Positions 1-7,225 of a DNA stretch of 7,469 nucleotides are shown here, piece by piece. The DNA lies in NCBI GenBank assembly GCA_938030645.1, contig CALHHQ010000016.1:1-7469 (forward strand). Direction: 5' to 3'. Positions within the stretch are counted from its first letter, which is position 1. Every line of letters begins with the position of its first letter. Under the pieces are notes generated by a model. That model worked only from the letters and a program-made list of their open reading frames with translations, was not told where the DNA came from and searched no databases. This DNA comes from an uncultured Rhizobiaceae group bacterium (GTDB taxonomy: Bacteria > Pseudomonadota > Alphaproteobacteria > Rhizobiales > Rhizobiaceae). The position numbers and the translations under genes are program-made.

Positions 1-86
1 TTGAACCTGACTCAACTGCAACTGTGTATTCAACGCACTTTCCCACTTCGAATCAATTATGACGTTACGTTAGCAATCTGTGACAG

Positions 87-114
87 TTTATGGTAAAGAA
101 TTTTTTAATATCAT
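87..114 (+). promoter_or_regulatory. Weak candidate sigma70 promoter for the CheB/CheR kinase gene
   Basis: A -10-like TATCAT (109-114, one mismatch to TATAAT) lies 16 bp after a poor -35-like TTTATG (87-92), within an AT-rich stretch about 60 bp before the start at 174. It is the best-placed pair I found in the 173-bp leader, but the -35 matches consensus at only three of six positions. I found no EcfG-type GGAAC / CGTT pair with 16-17 bp spacing in this leader. This is inference from motif similarity only. Confidence 0.22.
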
Positions 115-173
115 AACTGTTTGACGACCTCTCCATACGGCAACATCACCACTAAAATTCAATCGGATCAAAA

Positions 174-3100
174 ATGAATAAGTCGAATGTGTCTAACGAT
201 TCTAAAAGTGGACGACAAAACGACGATAGCATTGGTATCCTGAAAAAAGTTCCAGTCGTTGCAATTGGTGCTTCCGCCGGTGGATTGGAACCTCTGGAAC
301 AGTTTTTTGACGGCGTGAAGGATCAATCCTCAAACGCTTTCGTCGTCATTCAGCACCTCTCACCAAATTTTGAGAGCATGATGGATGAACTGCTGTCACG
401 TCATTCCGGCATGCGAATCGAACGTGTCGTTGATGGTATGGTTTTGGTGCCCAACACGATTTTCCTAAACCCTCCGCGCACAGAGATGCGCATTGTGAAT
501 GGATGTTTCAAACTTCATGAAATAAACGATGAAACCCATTTGAATCTTCCCATCGACGCATTTTTTATATCTGTCGCGTCTGAATATGGGGCTGACGCGA
601 TTGCGATTGTGTTGTCGGGAACTGGAAGTGACGGAACACTTGGTTCTGGAAAAATTAAAGAGGCTGGTGGCACCGTTATCGCGCAGGACCCAGCCAGCGC
701 GAAATTTGAAAGCATGCCTTCATCCGTCATCGCAAAAGGCTATGCAGATGCGATTGGTCTGCCTGAAGAAATGTCAGAATACATTTCGAAAATTCGATCT
801 GGGATTTCTATTGTCAATATCGTTTCCGAAGAAGAAGGCGGCGACCCTATTCTGCGAATTTTCAAGCGTCTGCGAGAGCGGTTTGGAACTGAATTTGGCT
901 ATTACAAACGGGCAACGATAGAGCGTCGATTGCGCCGCCGGTCTGACCTACGCGGCATGTCGCTGGAAGACTACGCAAACATTCTGGCTGTTGAGTCTGA
1001 AGAGACCGAGGCCCTTTATGCGGATCTCTTGATCGAAGTGACATCCTTCTTTCGTGATCGTGAAGCTTATGATGTTATCAGGAATGATGTCATACCCGAT
1101 TTGGTTAAAGACATGTCTGCGGCAAACCCGGTCCGCATTTGGGTGCCGGGGTGTGCCAGTGGGGAAGAAGCTTATTCTCTGGCCATTTTGATCGCCGACC
1201 ATGCGGTCAAGCACAAACTCAAACTCAATCTGAAAATTCTCGCGACGGACATTCATCACAGGTCGCTAGATGCAGCCTCGAAGGGTATTTATCCGCCATC
1301 GAGTGTTAAAAAGCTGAGCGACGATCAAGTGAAACGCTATTTCGATGCCAGTATTGATGGCGAGTCATTTCAAATCAAACAAAACTTGCGCCGCATGGTC
1401 GTGTTTAGCCCGCACAACGTTTTAAAAGATCCGCCATTTACTAAAATGGATATGATCAGTTGTAGAAACGTCCTGATCTATTTCAATGACATTGCACAGC
1501 AAAAGACGCTTGCCTTTTTCCACTTTGCCTTGGCGAAAAACGGCATCCTGTTTTTGGGGCCAAGTGAAACGACAGGGAAACTGCAAAACGAGTTTTCAAC
1601 TATTGATCAGAAATGGCGGATATTCCAGAAAAAGAGAAATGTCCGGCTGATGGATGCGGTATCACTTTTGCCGAGTAACGAAAATGCAGGAGCATTTTTC
1701 GGGTCGAGTTCGTCGGCCGACAGGTTGCAGGTCTCTGACAGTCCGGGGCAATTGACCGCGCCTGCTCGGCAAGCTCATACCGAAGCACTTAAAGAACTTT
1801 TGCGCCAATATGCGCCGACTGGTTTTTTGCTGAGCCGCGACGGCAACATCGTTCATGTTTTGGGAGACGCAGGTTCGTTTATCAAAGTCGATAGCGGAGC
1901 ATTCACGACTAAGATCGCAGAGATGGTCGATGATGATCTCAAACTCATCATTAGTACGGGTCTAGAGCGTTTAAAAACTATCGATTCATTTGACTTTGAG
2001 CGCCAAATCGACACTGAAACGGCAAAGGACGGACTTCACAAAGTCATCGTAAAACTCAAAGTTCTCAACGAACCAGGAAATGTGAAAAACTACCTTTTAC
2101 TGACGTTGGAGCGTGTGAAAAAGGCAAAGACTTCTCCCAAGTTATCAAGAGATGTCAGACCTTTGGTTGAAGGCGAAGCGACCGAAATCATGCAGTCGCG
2201 TATCTCTGACTTGGAGAGAGACCTAAAATCGACCGAAGAAAGTCTGCAATCGACCATTGAAGAGTTGGAAACAAGCAACGAAGAGCTGCAAGCAACCAAC
2301 GAAGAACTGATGGCTTCAAACGAAGAACTGCAGTCCACCAACGAAGAACTGCATTCTGTAAACGAAGAGCTGTACACCGTCAGCGCGGAACATCAGCGTA
2401 AGATTGAAGAGCTGACCGAATTGACAGATGACATGGATCATCTGCTCAAAGCGACGGATATCGGTATCATTTTCCTCGACGCTGATATGAACATCAGACG
2501 TTTCACGCCTTCTGCAACTTTGACCTTTAATTTGATCCCGCAAGATACTGGTCGACCGATTGCTCACATAACATCTAAATTCCCGTCGGTGGATTTCGTT
2601 GATATGATCCGCAGAGTTATCGCCGATGAGAAAGTCATTGAGCAAGAAGTGAATGTTGGGGATACGCACTACATGCTCCGCGTGCTGCCTTATAAAACCA
2701 CGCTTTCAGACGCTGTTGGCGCAGTTATTACCTCGATCGATATTTCAGATCTCAAACAAGCTCAGATCGCAGAAATTGAAACTGCAAAACACTACGAAGA
2801 CATTGTTTCAGACATTTCCGAATATTTGATGCGCTGGGATGCCGATACAAAAGAAATCACTTACTGCAACCAAAGGTTTTGTGAGGTCATTGGCAAACCC
2901 GAAGATCAGATTGTCGGGACAGAACACACCAGCGTTATTCCAAAACCGCAACTGCCTGAGATTTTAGACAAAATAAAAACTCTGAAGGCCAATGAAACGA
3001 TTGAAGTCGACATCATAACTCCGACTGAGAACAACCGATATCAAGTTCGCTCGTCGGCGATACGCGCCATTCCAAATGATGATGGTCGTATCGTGTCATT

Positions 3101-4706
3101 TCAAGTTACAGGGCGAATTACAACTCAACGGTACAAATACCGAAAAGCACTGGAATCACTTATCAATGCCGGTAAAACCGAAGGGGACGACTATCAAGCC
3201 ACCCTTCATAGAATTCTTGAGATTGGTGCTGAGTATCTCGACCTGCCCCAAGGCTCTATCGGTCGCATAGATGGGGACACGTTTCACTGCCTCACATCAT
3301 TCGGAGCCAATGCAATTTCCAAGGGGGATACAATTCCTTTGGAAGCCACAGTCAGTTCGCAATTGGATGAACGCGCCAGCTCATTCTCCGAACACAATCT
3401 TGGAAAAAGCAAACTTTCAAAGCAGCCGTTTTACAAGAAATCTAACATTGAAGCGGCTGTGGTGGTTCGAATTTTCATCGGCGGTCAAAAATTCGGTACA
3501 CTAAGCTATCTCGATTCCGAACCAGTCTCGTCTGCGTTCACAGCAGAGCAGATCGTTTTTATACAAATTATGGCAAGCACGATTGGACACCTGATCGAGC
3601 GTGGATATCAACTTCAGAATGCCACTCAACAAAGGCAGCATTTCCAAGAAATTTATTACAAGTCTCCAGTGATGATGTGCACCATAGATGCCAGTGGCAA
3701 AATTGTGGACGTGAATGACGAATGGTTGTCTTCATTGGATTTCGGAAGATCTGATGTCATCGGCGCCAAACTACAAAAATTTCTAGCGCCAAAGGTGAAA
3801 TTTGACATGGCTCTTCTGAAAGAGCCGGACAGTGACTATTTCCGAAAGCAGCTATTCGAATTTCAAACGAAGCACAAAGAATTACTATCTGTAGAACTTT
3901 CAGCTATCCGTCGAAACACCGGAGCCGACGAAGATGATCGTTATCTCGTCGTGCTAGAGGATGTGACAGAACGACAATCCGCTTGGAATGAAATTAAGCG
4001 TCAAAAGTCTGAGTTGGAGGAAGCCAATGAAGGGTTAAGTAGGTTCGCTTATATCGCATCCCATGACCTCCAAGAGCCCTTGCGTAAAATTAGGCAATTC
4101 GGCGACCTTTTGCTGCACGACTACAAAGAGAACTTGGGCGACGATGGGCAATACTATGTCGATGTCATGAACCTGTCTGCAGCGCGGATCAGCAAGTTGG
4201 TGAGCGACCTGTTATCTTTTTCGAGCACGGCAGAGAAAACCTTTACCTTTGAAGAAATTGATCTGCAGAATTTGTTGGTTGAGATTGAGAATGAGCTTGC
4301 CACCTCGGTAAAAGAAGCCAATGCAAAAATAACTGTTGGAAAAGTTCCCAAAGTCATGGCCGATGATACCGCGGTTCGACAGCTTTTTCAGAACCTCATT
4401 TCAAATGCCATCAAATATCGAAAGCCGGATGTCAGCCCGGAAATTGCAATCACCGCCCGCAAATACCGCAATACAACTATCATTAAAATTGCAGACAATG
4501 GGATCGGCATGAAGCTGGATCAAGAACGCAATATTTTTGATCCGTTTGTAAGATTGGAAAAGCGGAGCGAATTTGAAGGATCAGGAATTGGTTTGGCTAT
4601 TTGCAAAACTGTTTGCGACCGTTTGGGGTGGGAAATATCGGTGGACAGCACCGTAGGCTCTGGTACTGCTTTTTCCATCAAAATTCCAAATCAAGAAAAA
4701 ACATGA
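174..4706 (+). CDS. CheB-CheR-PAS-GAF-HisKA hybrid sensor histidine kinase, 1510 aa
   Basis: This is a very large, probably cytoplasmic signalling protein with no visible signal peptide or membrane segment. Domains in order are as follows. CheB-type methylesterase, about 26-210, has the expected catalytic triad S34 (GASAGG), H61 (VIQHLS) and D153 (GTGSDG). CheR-type methyltransferase, about 225-490, has an SAM-binding GCASGEEAYS at 326-335, LATDI at 356-360 and NVLIYF at 432-437. A PAS-like region spans about 540-650. A heptad coiled coil spans about 670-760. PAS domains follow at about 760-860 and 875-985, then GAF at about 986-1145 and PAS at about 1155-1265. HisKA has H1297 in ASHDLQEPLR. 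HATPase_c has an N box around N1407/N1411, G1 DNGIGM at 1441-1446, an F box DPFVRLE at 1456-1462 and G2 GSGIGL at 1469-1474. All catalytic motifs look intact, so methylesterase, methyltransferase and autokinase activities are plausible. The CheB part lacks the usual N-terminal receiver, as is common in CheB/CheR fusions. The start at 174 has only a weak GGA upstream. Two single-domain receivers and phyR follow. Domain calls are firm; the signal sensed is unknown. Confidence 0.95.
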   Translation: MNKSNVSNDSKSGRQNDDSIGILKKVPVVAIGASAGGLEPLEQFFDGVKDQSSNAFVVIQHLSPNFESMMDELLSRHSGMRIERVVDGMVLVPNTIFLNPPRTEMRIVNGCFKLHEINDETHLNLPIDAFFISVASEYGADAIAIVLSGTGSDGTLGSGKIKEAGGTVIAQDPASAKFESMPSSVIAKGYADAIGLPEEMSEYISKIRSGISIVNIVSEEEGGDPILRIFKRLRERFGTEFGYYKRATIERRLRRRSDLRGMSLEDYANILAVESEETEALYADLLIEVTSFFRDREAYDVIRNDVIPDLVKDMSAANPVRIWVPGCASGEEAYSLAILIADHAVKHKLKLNLKILATDIHHRSLDAASKGIYPPSSVKKLSDDQVKRYFDASIDGESFQIKQNLRRMVVFSPHNVLKDPPFTKMDMISCRNVLIYFNDIAQQKTLAFFHFALAKNGILFLGPSETTGKLQNEFSTIDQKWRIFQKKRNVRLMDAVSLLPSNENAGAFFGSSSSADRLQVSDSPGQLTAPARQAHTEALKELLRQYAPTGFLLSRDGNIVHVLGDAGSFIKVDSGAFTTKIAEMVDDDLKLIISTGLERLKTIDSFDFERQIDTETAKDGLHKVIVKLKVLNEPGNVKNYLLLTLERVKKAKTSPKLSRDVRPLVEGEATEIMQSRISDLERDLKSTEESLQSTIEELETSNEELQATNEELMASNEELQSTNEELHSVNEELYTVSAEHQRKIEELTELTDDMDHLLKATDIGIIFLDADMNIRRFTPSATLTFNLIPQDTGRPIAHITSKFPSVDFVDMIRRVIADEKVIEQEVNVGDTHYMLRVLPYKTTLSDAVGAVITSIDISDLKQAQIAEIETAKHYEDIVSDISEYLMRWDADTKEITYCNQRFCEVIGKPEDQIVGTEHTSVIPKPQLPEILDKIKTLKANETIEVDIITPTENNRYQVRSSAIRAIPNDDGRIVSFQVTGRITTQRYKYRKALESLINAGKTEGDDYQATLHRILEIGAEYLDLPQGSIGRIDGDTFHCLTSFGANAISKGDTIPLEATVSSQLDERASSFSEHNLGKSKLSKQPFYKKSNIEAAVVVRIFIGGQKFGTLSYLDSEPVSSAFTAEQIVFIQIMASTIGHLIERGYQLQNATQQRQHFQEIYYKSPVMMCTIDASGKIVDVNDEWLSSLDFGRSDVIGAKLQKFLAPKVKFDMALLKEPDSDYFRKQLFEFQTKHKELLSVELSAIRRNTGADEDDRYLVVLEDVTERQSAWNEIKRQKSELEEANEGLSRFAYIASHDLQEPLRKIRQFGDLLLHDYKENLGDDGQYYVDVMNLSAARISKLVSDLLSFSSTAEKTFTFEEIDLQNLLVEIENELATSVKEANAKITVGKVPKVMADDTAVRQLFQNLISNAIKYRKPDVSPEIAITARKYRNTTIIKIADNGIGMKLDQERNIFDPFVRLEKRSEFEGSGIGLAICKTVCDRLGWEISVDSTVGSGTAFSIKIPNQEKT
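2277..2381 (+). repeat. Five tandem 21-bp units encoding a heptad coiled coil
   Basis: Five consecutive 21-bp units encode NEELQAT, NEELMAS, NEELQST, NEELHSV and NEELYTV (residues 702-736 of the fusion kinase). Looser copies precede them (EESLQST 688-694, IEELETS 695-701). Each unit begins AACGAAGA and is in frame, so copy-number changes would keep the frame. The leucine at a fixed place in every heptad indicates a parallel coiled coil joining the CheB/CheR half to the PAS/kinase half. Heptads of this kind are a known feature of CheB/CheR/PAS fusion proteins. Confidence 0.85.
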
Positions 4707-4752
4707 TCATTTTGAACTCTTCATTCCGGCATATGAGAAAAGCCGCACAATC

Positions 4753-5166
4753 ATGAAGGGTTCAACCGCAATTGAAATCGTAATGGTAGATGACGACCCA
4801 GAGGATATTTTTCTTCTGCGTCGAGCGTTGCGCAACGCTAACATTGTCCAGAACTTCAAGGGTATCGAAAGCGGCGATGAACTGTTTGAATATCTTGGGG
4901 AAACCGACAGCGAACTCCCTAAACTGATATTGATAGATATCAACATGCCTGGATTGAACGGTTACCAAGTTTTGAGAAAACTGCGAGCCAATCAAGATTG
5001 GAGTGCAATTACAGTCGCAATGCTCAGCACTTCCACCTTGGAAGCTGATAAAAAGAAAGCATTTGCCAATGGTGCAGATCAGTTCTTTAGCAAACCCGTT
5101 TCGGTAGCGGAATCCAATGTGCTCACTGAAAACCTGAAGTCGTATTTTAGCGACGATGGATCATAG
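4753..5166 (+). CDS. Single-domain response regulator, Rcp1/CheY-like, 137 aa
   Basis: This is a stand-alone receiver domain with no output domain. The acidic pocket D13-D14-D15 (VDDDPED), the phospho-acceptor D62 (LIDINMPGLNG), the switch residue S92 (AMLSTS) and K114 (FSKPV) are all present, so it should be phosphorylatable. The spaced DDDPEDIFLLRRAL helix and the NxxGDELFEYL-like region resemble Rcp1-type receivers that pair with phytochrome-like or PAS/GAF HisKA kinases. It starts 46 bp after the stop of the fusion kinase, on the same strand, with no terminator in the gap. This suggests cotranscription and makes it the most likely direct phosphotransfer partner of that kinase. The ribosome binding site is weak: GAGAAAAG about 10 bp before ATG. 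Family assignment is firm; partnership is inferred from position. Confidence 0.92.
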   Translation: MKGSTAIEIVMVDDDPEDIFLLRRALRNANIVQNFKGIESGDELFEYLGETDSELPKLILIDINMPGLNGYQVLRKLRANQDWSAITVAMLSTSTLEADKKKAFANGADQFFSKPVSVAESNVLTENLKSYFSDDGS

Positions 5167-5311
5167 ACAGAACGCGTTAATTCAAGAATGCCGTTGTTTG
5201 CTGCTGCGACGAGATGAGACAACCAGTAGAGAGTTGAAAACCCTATTAAATCATTGAATTGTATGAAAAATGCCCTTAATATTACCTTACGTAACTAGGG
5301 GCTGACTGCAC

Positions 5312-5683
5312 ATGACGACTTTGCAACGTGTTTTGCTCATCGATGATGATGAGATGGAATTTAAATTGGTCGAAACTCATCTCAATTTCAGCGAACCTGG
5401 AAAGTATGAACTCGATTTCGCTGACAACATTGATGCTGCGATCGCATTTCTGGAAAACAATAAATATCGCGCGATTATTTTGGACAATCGCTTTCATCCG
5501 TATTCAGATTTTAGAGAAACAGTGCCCTTAATATCAACGCTTGTTGGAGACAGTAAACTGTACGTCATCTCCTCAACGAGCGATGATCCCTGTTTTTCGG
5601 AAGCTGCTGCGTATCAAGTGGATGAAGTTATTGACAAGTTCGATCTTCCGGGGCGTATCAAAAGTGGCTTGTTTTCAAACTAA
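5312..5683 (+). CDS. Divergent single-domain response regulator, 123 aa
   Basis: This is a second stand-alone receiver. It keeps the core residues: the acidic pocket D11-D12-D13 (LLIDDDEME), the phospho-acceptor D58 (IILDNR), the switch residue S87 (YVISSTS) and K109 (VIDKF). The loop after D58 reads NRFHPYSDFRETVPLI instead of the usual MPxxDG pattern, so its active-site loop and partner surface differ from those of the receiver upstream. A good ribosome binding site, AGGGG at 5297-5301, lies 10 bp before the ATG and supports this start. It is separated by 145 bp from the preceding receiver and by 115 bp from phyR, so it may have its own promoter. It could be an additional phosphate acceptor, a phosphate sink or an allosteric modulator. 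No output domain is present. Receiver identity is secure; role is unknown. Confidence 0.88.
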   Translation: MTTLQRVLLIDDDEMEFKLVETHLNFSEPGKYELDFADNIDAAIAFLENNKYRAIILDNRFHPYSDFRETVPLISTLVGDSKLYVISSTSDDPCFSEAAAYQVDEVIDKFDLPGRIKSGLFSN

Positions 5684-5798
5684 AATATCCCGATCATCAT
5701 GTATGTGCTTGGGGCCAACAAAAATGTGAACATAATCGTCATATCTTCAGCGTATATTATGAAGGCAGCACCGCTCAAACAGTGATATTGAGTATCTC

Positions 5799-6563
5799 AT
5801 GATAGAAAAAATCACACACCATCTTCCCTATTTGAGACGGCACGCACGGGCATTGTTCGGCACTCAAGAGCTCGGTGATCGACAGGTTCTGAATTTACTC
5901 GATCACCTTCTGTCAAATGAAAACCCCGCGATTGAACCACTAAAATCGCGGCAGGATTTGTTCAAGGCATTTGCTGCATATGCGGATCTAAACAGCACCA
6001 ATACGGCTCCATTTCAAAACAGTCAGCAGTCGGACAAACACTTTTCCAGACTGTCTCCAATGCCAAGACAGGCTTTCTTACTCAATACCATTGAGGGTTT
6101 CTCCATCATGGAAATCGCGGAAATTCTGGAGCTGCAAAGAGAAGATGTTGAAGGTCTGATCGGCAAAGCTGAACGTGATATTGCGCGCCAGGTGAAAACA
6201 TCTGTGTTGATTATCGAAGATGAAGCTTTGATCGCCATGGACCTTGAGGAAATGGTGGAGGAACTTGGCCATGAAGTTATTGGCATAGCTCGGACCAGAA
6301 ACGAGACTTTGAAACACATTGATATGAGCCAACCTGGCCTTGTGCTTGCAGACGTCCAATTGGCGGACGGGAGCTCCGGAATAGACGCTGTTGGTGACAT
6401 TCTCCAACGCTTTGATGTTCCCGTCATTTTCATAACAGCATTCCCCGAGAGACTACTGGTTGGCGATAAGCCGGAACCCGCATTCTTGATCAGTAAGCCA
6501 TTCAAGCAGAGCCATCTTAAAGGGCTGATCAGCCAGGCTCTCCTTTTTGCAAAGGACAAGTAA
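5799..6563 (+). CDS. phyR: PhyR, general stress response regulator (sigma-like domain plus receiver), 254 aa
   Basis: PhyR proteins carry an EcfG-like decoy at the N terminus and a receiver at the C terminus. When phosphorylated, the decoy binds the anti-sigma factor NepR and releases EcfG. Here residues about 5-60 match the sigma2-like part (LPYLRRHARALFGTQELGD, 9-27). Residues about 84-130 match the sigma4-like part (LSPMPRQAFLL, then EGFSIMEIAEIL at 99-110). The receiver at about 134-250 has E140/D141, phospho-acceptor D185 (LADVQLADGSSG), T213 (FITAFPERLL) and K233 (ISKPF). The length is about normal for the family and nothing is missing. nepR and ecfG, usually adjacent, are absent from the window; instead phyR ends a cluster with a CheB/CheR kinase and two receivers. 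Upstream there is a -10-like TATATTAT (5753-5760) without a well-spaced -35, and only a weak ribosome binding site. I found no EcfG-type promoter with correct spacing. The known activators of PhyR are mostly HWE/HisKA_2 kinases, whereas the kinase here is HisKA type, so direct phosphorylation by it is unproven. Confidence 0.93.
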   Translation: MIEKITHHLPYLRRHARALFGTQELGDRQVLNLLDHLLSNENPAIEPLKSRQDLFKAFAAYADLNSTNTAPFQNSQQSDKHFSRLSPMPRQAFLLNTIEGFSIMEIAEILELQREDVEGLIGKAERDIARQVKTSVLIIEDEALIAMDLEEMVEELGHEVIGIARTRNETLKHIDMSQPGLVLADVQLADGSSGIDAVGDILQRFDVPVIFITAFPERLLVGDKPEPAFLISKPFKQSHLKGLISQALLFAKDK

Positions 6564-6707
6564 TATCTTGACTGCAAGGAAATAGTGCTGGTTTTCAACG
6601 TTTGGCTGATTGAGCTGTTCTACAGCATTCCTGTCATTTGCGACCACAAGTAGTCACAAATTTTATGATTGCTTAGGGCAGCGAACAAAAGCACTTTGAC
6701 TAAGCCT
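6564..6707. other. Intergenic stretch after phyR, no gene seen
   Basis: No convincing gene or RNA is seen. A 5-bp stem with a 3-base loop (GCTGT/ACAGC, 6614-6626) has no T-tract. An imperfect GCGAC/GTCAC pairing near 6640-6657 precedes a short ATTTT run and is too weak to call a terminator. The transposase remnant described next fades out into the right edge of this stretch, so part of it may be non-homologous sequence joined by a deletion. Confidence 0.5.
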
Positions 6708-6831
6708 AACTGTCGGGTGCTGACACCCAATTCATCACAATCTGCTTTGTCAGTCATTCCCTCTTCGCTCGCAAAATAGCTTCACGTTTAAACTCAGAAC
6801 TGAAACGTCTGTATCTTCTCGGTTTGGTCAT
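6708..6831 (-). pseudogene. IS3-family-like transposase orfA, 5' fragment with frameshift
   Basis: On the minus strand an ATG at 6831-6829, preceded by GGAGG about 7 bp upstream, opens MTKPRRYRRFSSEFKREAIL and runs to a stop at 6756-6754 after 25 codons. The basic start and the SSEFKREAI motif are typical of orfA proteins of IS3-type elements, which carry an N-terminal helix-turn-helix. Translation in the other frame restores the rest of that motif: GMTDKADCDELGVSTRQL, ending at about 6707. This implies a net one-base loss near 6757-6765. Beyond RQL the similarity stops, so most of orfA and all of orfB are gone. The fragment cannot make a transposase. Identification of the class is good; the exact IS is not known. 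Confidence 0.75.
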
Positions 6832-6856
6832 ATGAAACCTCCAAGCGCTAATGCGC

Positions 6857-6873
6857 CTTAGTTTAGGTGTCCA
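6857..6873 (-). mobile_element. Probable IS terminus (left end) upstream of the transposase fragment
   Basis: Read on the minus strand, TGGACACCTAAACTAAG lies 26 bp before the transposase start, the normal distance for an IS3-type left end. Between it and the ATG are a small inverted repeat (GCGC-4-GCGC, 6845-6856) and the GGAGG ribosome binding site. The putative integrase-core remnant stops at about 6874, which fits insertion of the IS there. The matching right end is not seen in the window, so no target duplication can be checked. Confidence 0.5.
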
Positions 6874-7057
6874 TGAAACAAGGGCAAGATCAGATGCATT
6901 GAGGCGGACTTCGTAAAGTAGCAGAGTTTTGTCGACGGTAATTGCTTCAGCTAAAAAGTCTAAAACATTTACCTTGCTCAATTTCGTTCATTTGGGATAG
7001 CCCTTTTAGTCTCTCAAAAGTTTCAAATGAGCGAAAACCGATCTTCAAAGCACATTT
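6874..7057 (-). pseudogene. Possible remnants of the integrase catalytic domain
   Basis: Downstream of the integrase stop, two minus-strand segments in different frames weakly resemble the linker and early core of tyrosine recombinases. One reads FETFERLKGLSQMNEIEQG (about 7021-6965). The other, ending at 6873, reads AITVDKTLLLYEVRL and then NASDLALVSW. The second has the spacing pattern hydrophobic LLL, then R, then acidic-L, then W seen around the first catalytic arginine of the family (LLLLTGxRxxEILxLxW). Stops and a frame change separate the segments. Similarity is by eye and low, so this could be chance; no other gene is apparent here. Confidence 0.3.
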
Positions 7058-7210
7058 TCAGAGGGAATATATTTGGAGATTGTCAGGGTTGCCCGCTGGT
7101 GTGACTTTGACACCAAAGCCTTTGACCTCGGAATCCCAAATGATCACATCGCGTTCAGATGGCTCAATAGCTTCAACGACTCGTTTGGTGATTTTGAAAC
7201 GCTTCGACAT
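7058..7210 (-). pseudogene. Tyrosine integrase, N-terminal arm-binding domain only
   Basis: On the minus strand an ATG at 7210-7208 opens MSKRFKITKRVVEAIEPSER, continuing DVIIWDSEVKGFGVKVTPAG before a stop at 7060-7058 after 50 codons. The pattern TKRVVEA, then W-D-x-E-x-K-G-F-G-V-K-V, then PAG matches the N-terminal arm-type DNA-binding domain of phage/island tyrosine integrases, whose full length is about 400 residues. Similarity ends at about residue 40; the last ten residues look unrelated, suggesting an internal deletion rather than a simple stop mutation. The catalytic R-H-R-Y domain is absent, so the product would be inactive. Its position, facing away from a tRNA-Phe fragment about 150 bp away, fits an integrase next to its att site. 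Confidence 0.72.
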
Positions 7211-7225
7211 TTACCGGGTGTAACC

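Noticed and set aside
2316..2669. 117-residue minus-strand frame over the coiled-coil and PAS region
   Set aside because: Antisense shadow of the repeat-bearing part of the fusion kinase.
4733..4756. Seven-codon frame MRKAAQS whose stop overlaps the ATG of the first receiver (ATGA)
   Set aside because: It could couple translation, but it has no ribosome binding site of its own and this short overlap can occur by chance.
5287..5294. Perfect palindrome TTACGTAA before the second receiver gene
   Set aside because: Eight bases, single copy, next to the ribosome binding site; too short to call an operator.
5726..5760. GTGAAC ... CGTA as an EcfG-type promoter before phyR
   Set aside because: The -35 lacks the GG, the spacing is 19 bp rather than 16-17, and the -10 lacks the final T.
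6023..6598. 191-residue minus-strand open frame opposite phyR
   Set aside because: It lies antisense to a well-supported phyR, is serine-rich and low in recognisable motifs; a shadow of codon use.
6942..7223. 93-residue + strand open frame over the integrase remnant
   Set aside because: It is the antisense of the integrase arm domain, which has clear family motifs; the + frame has none.
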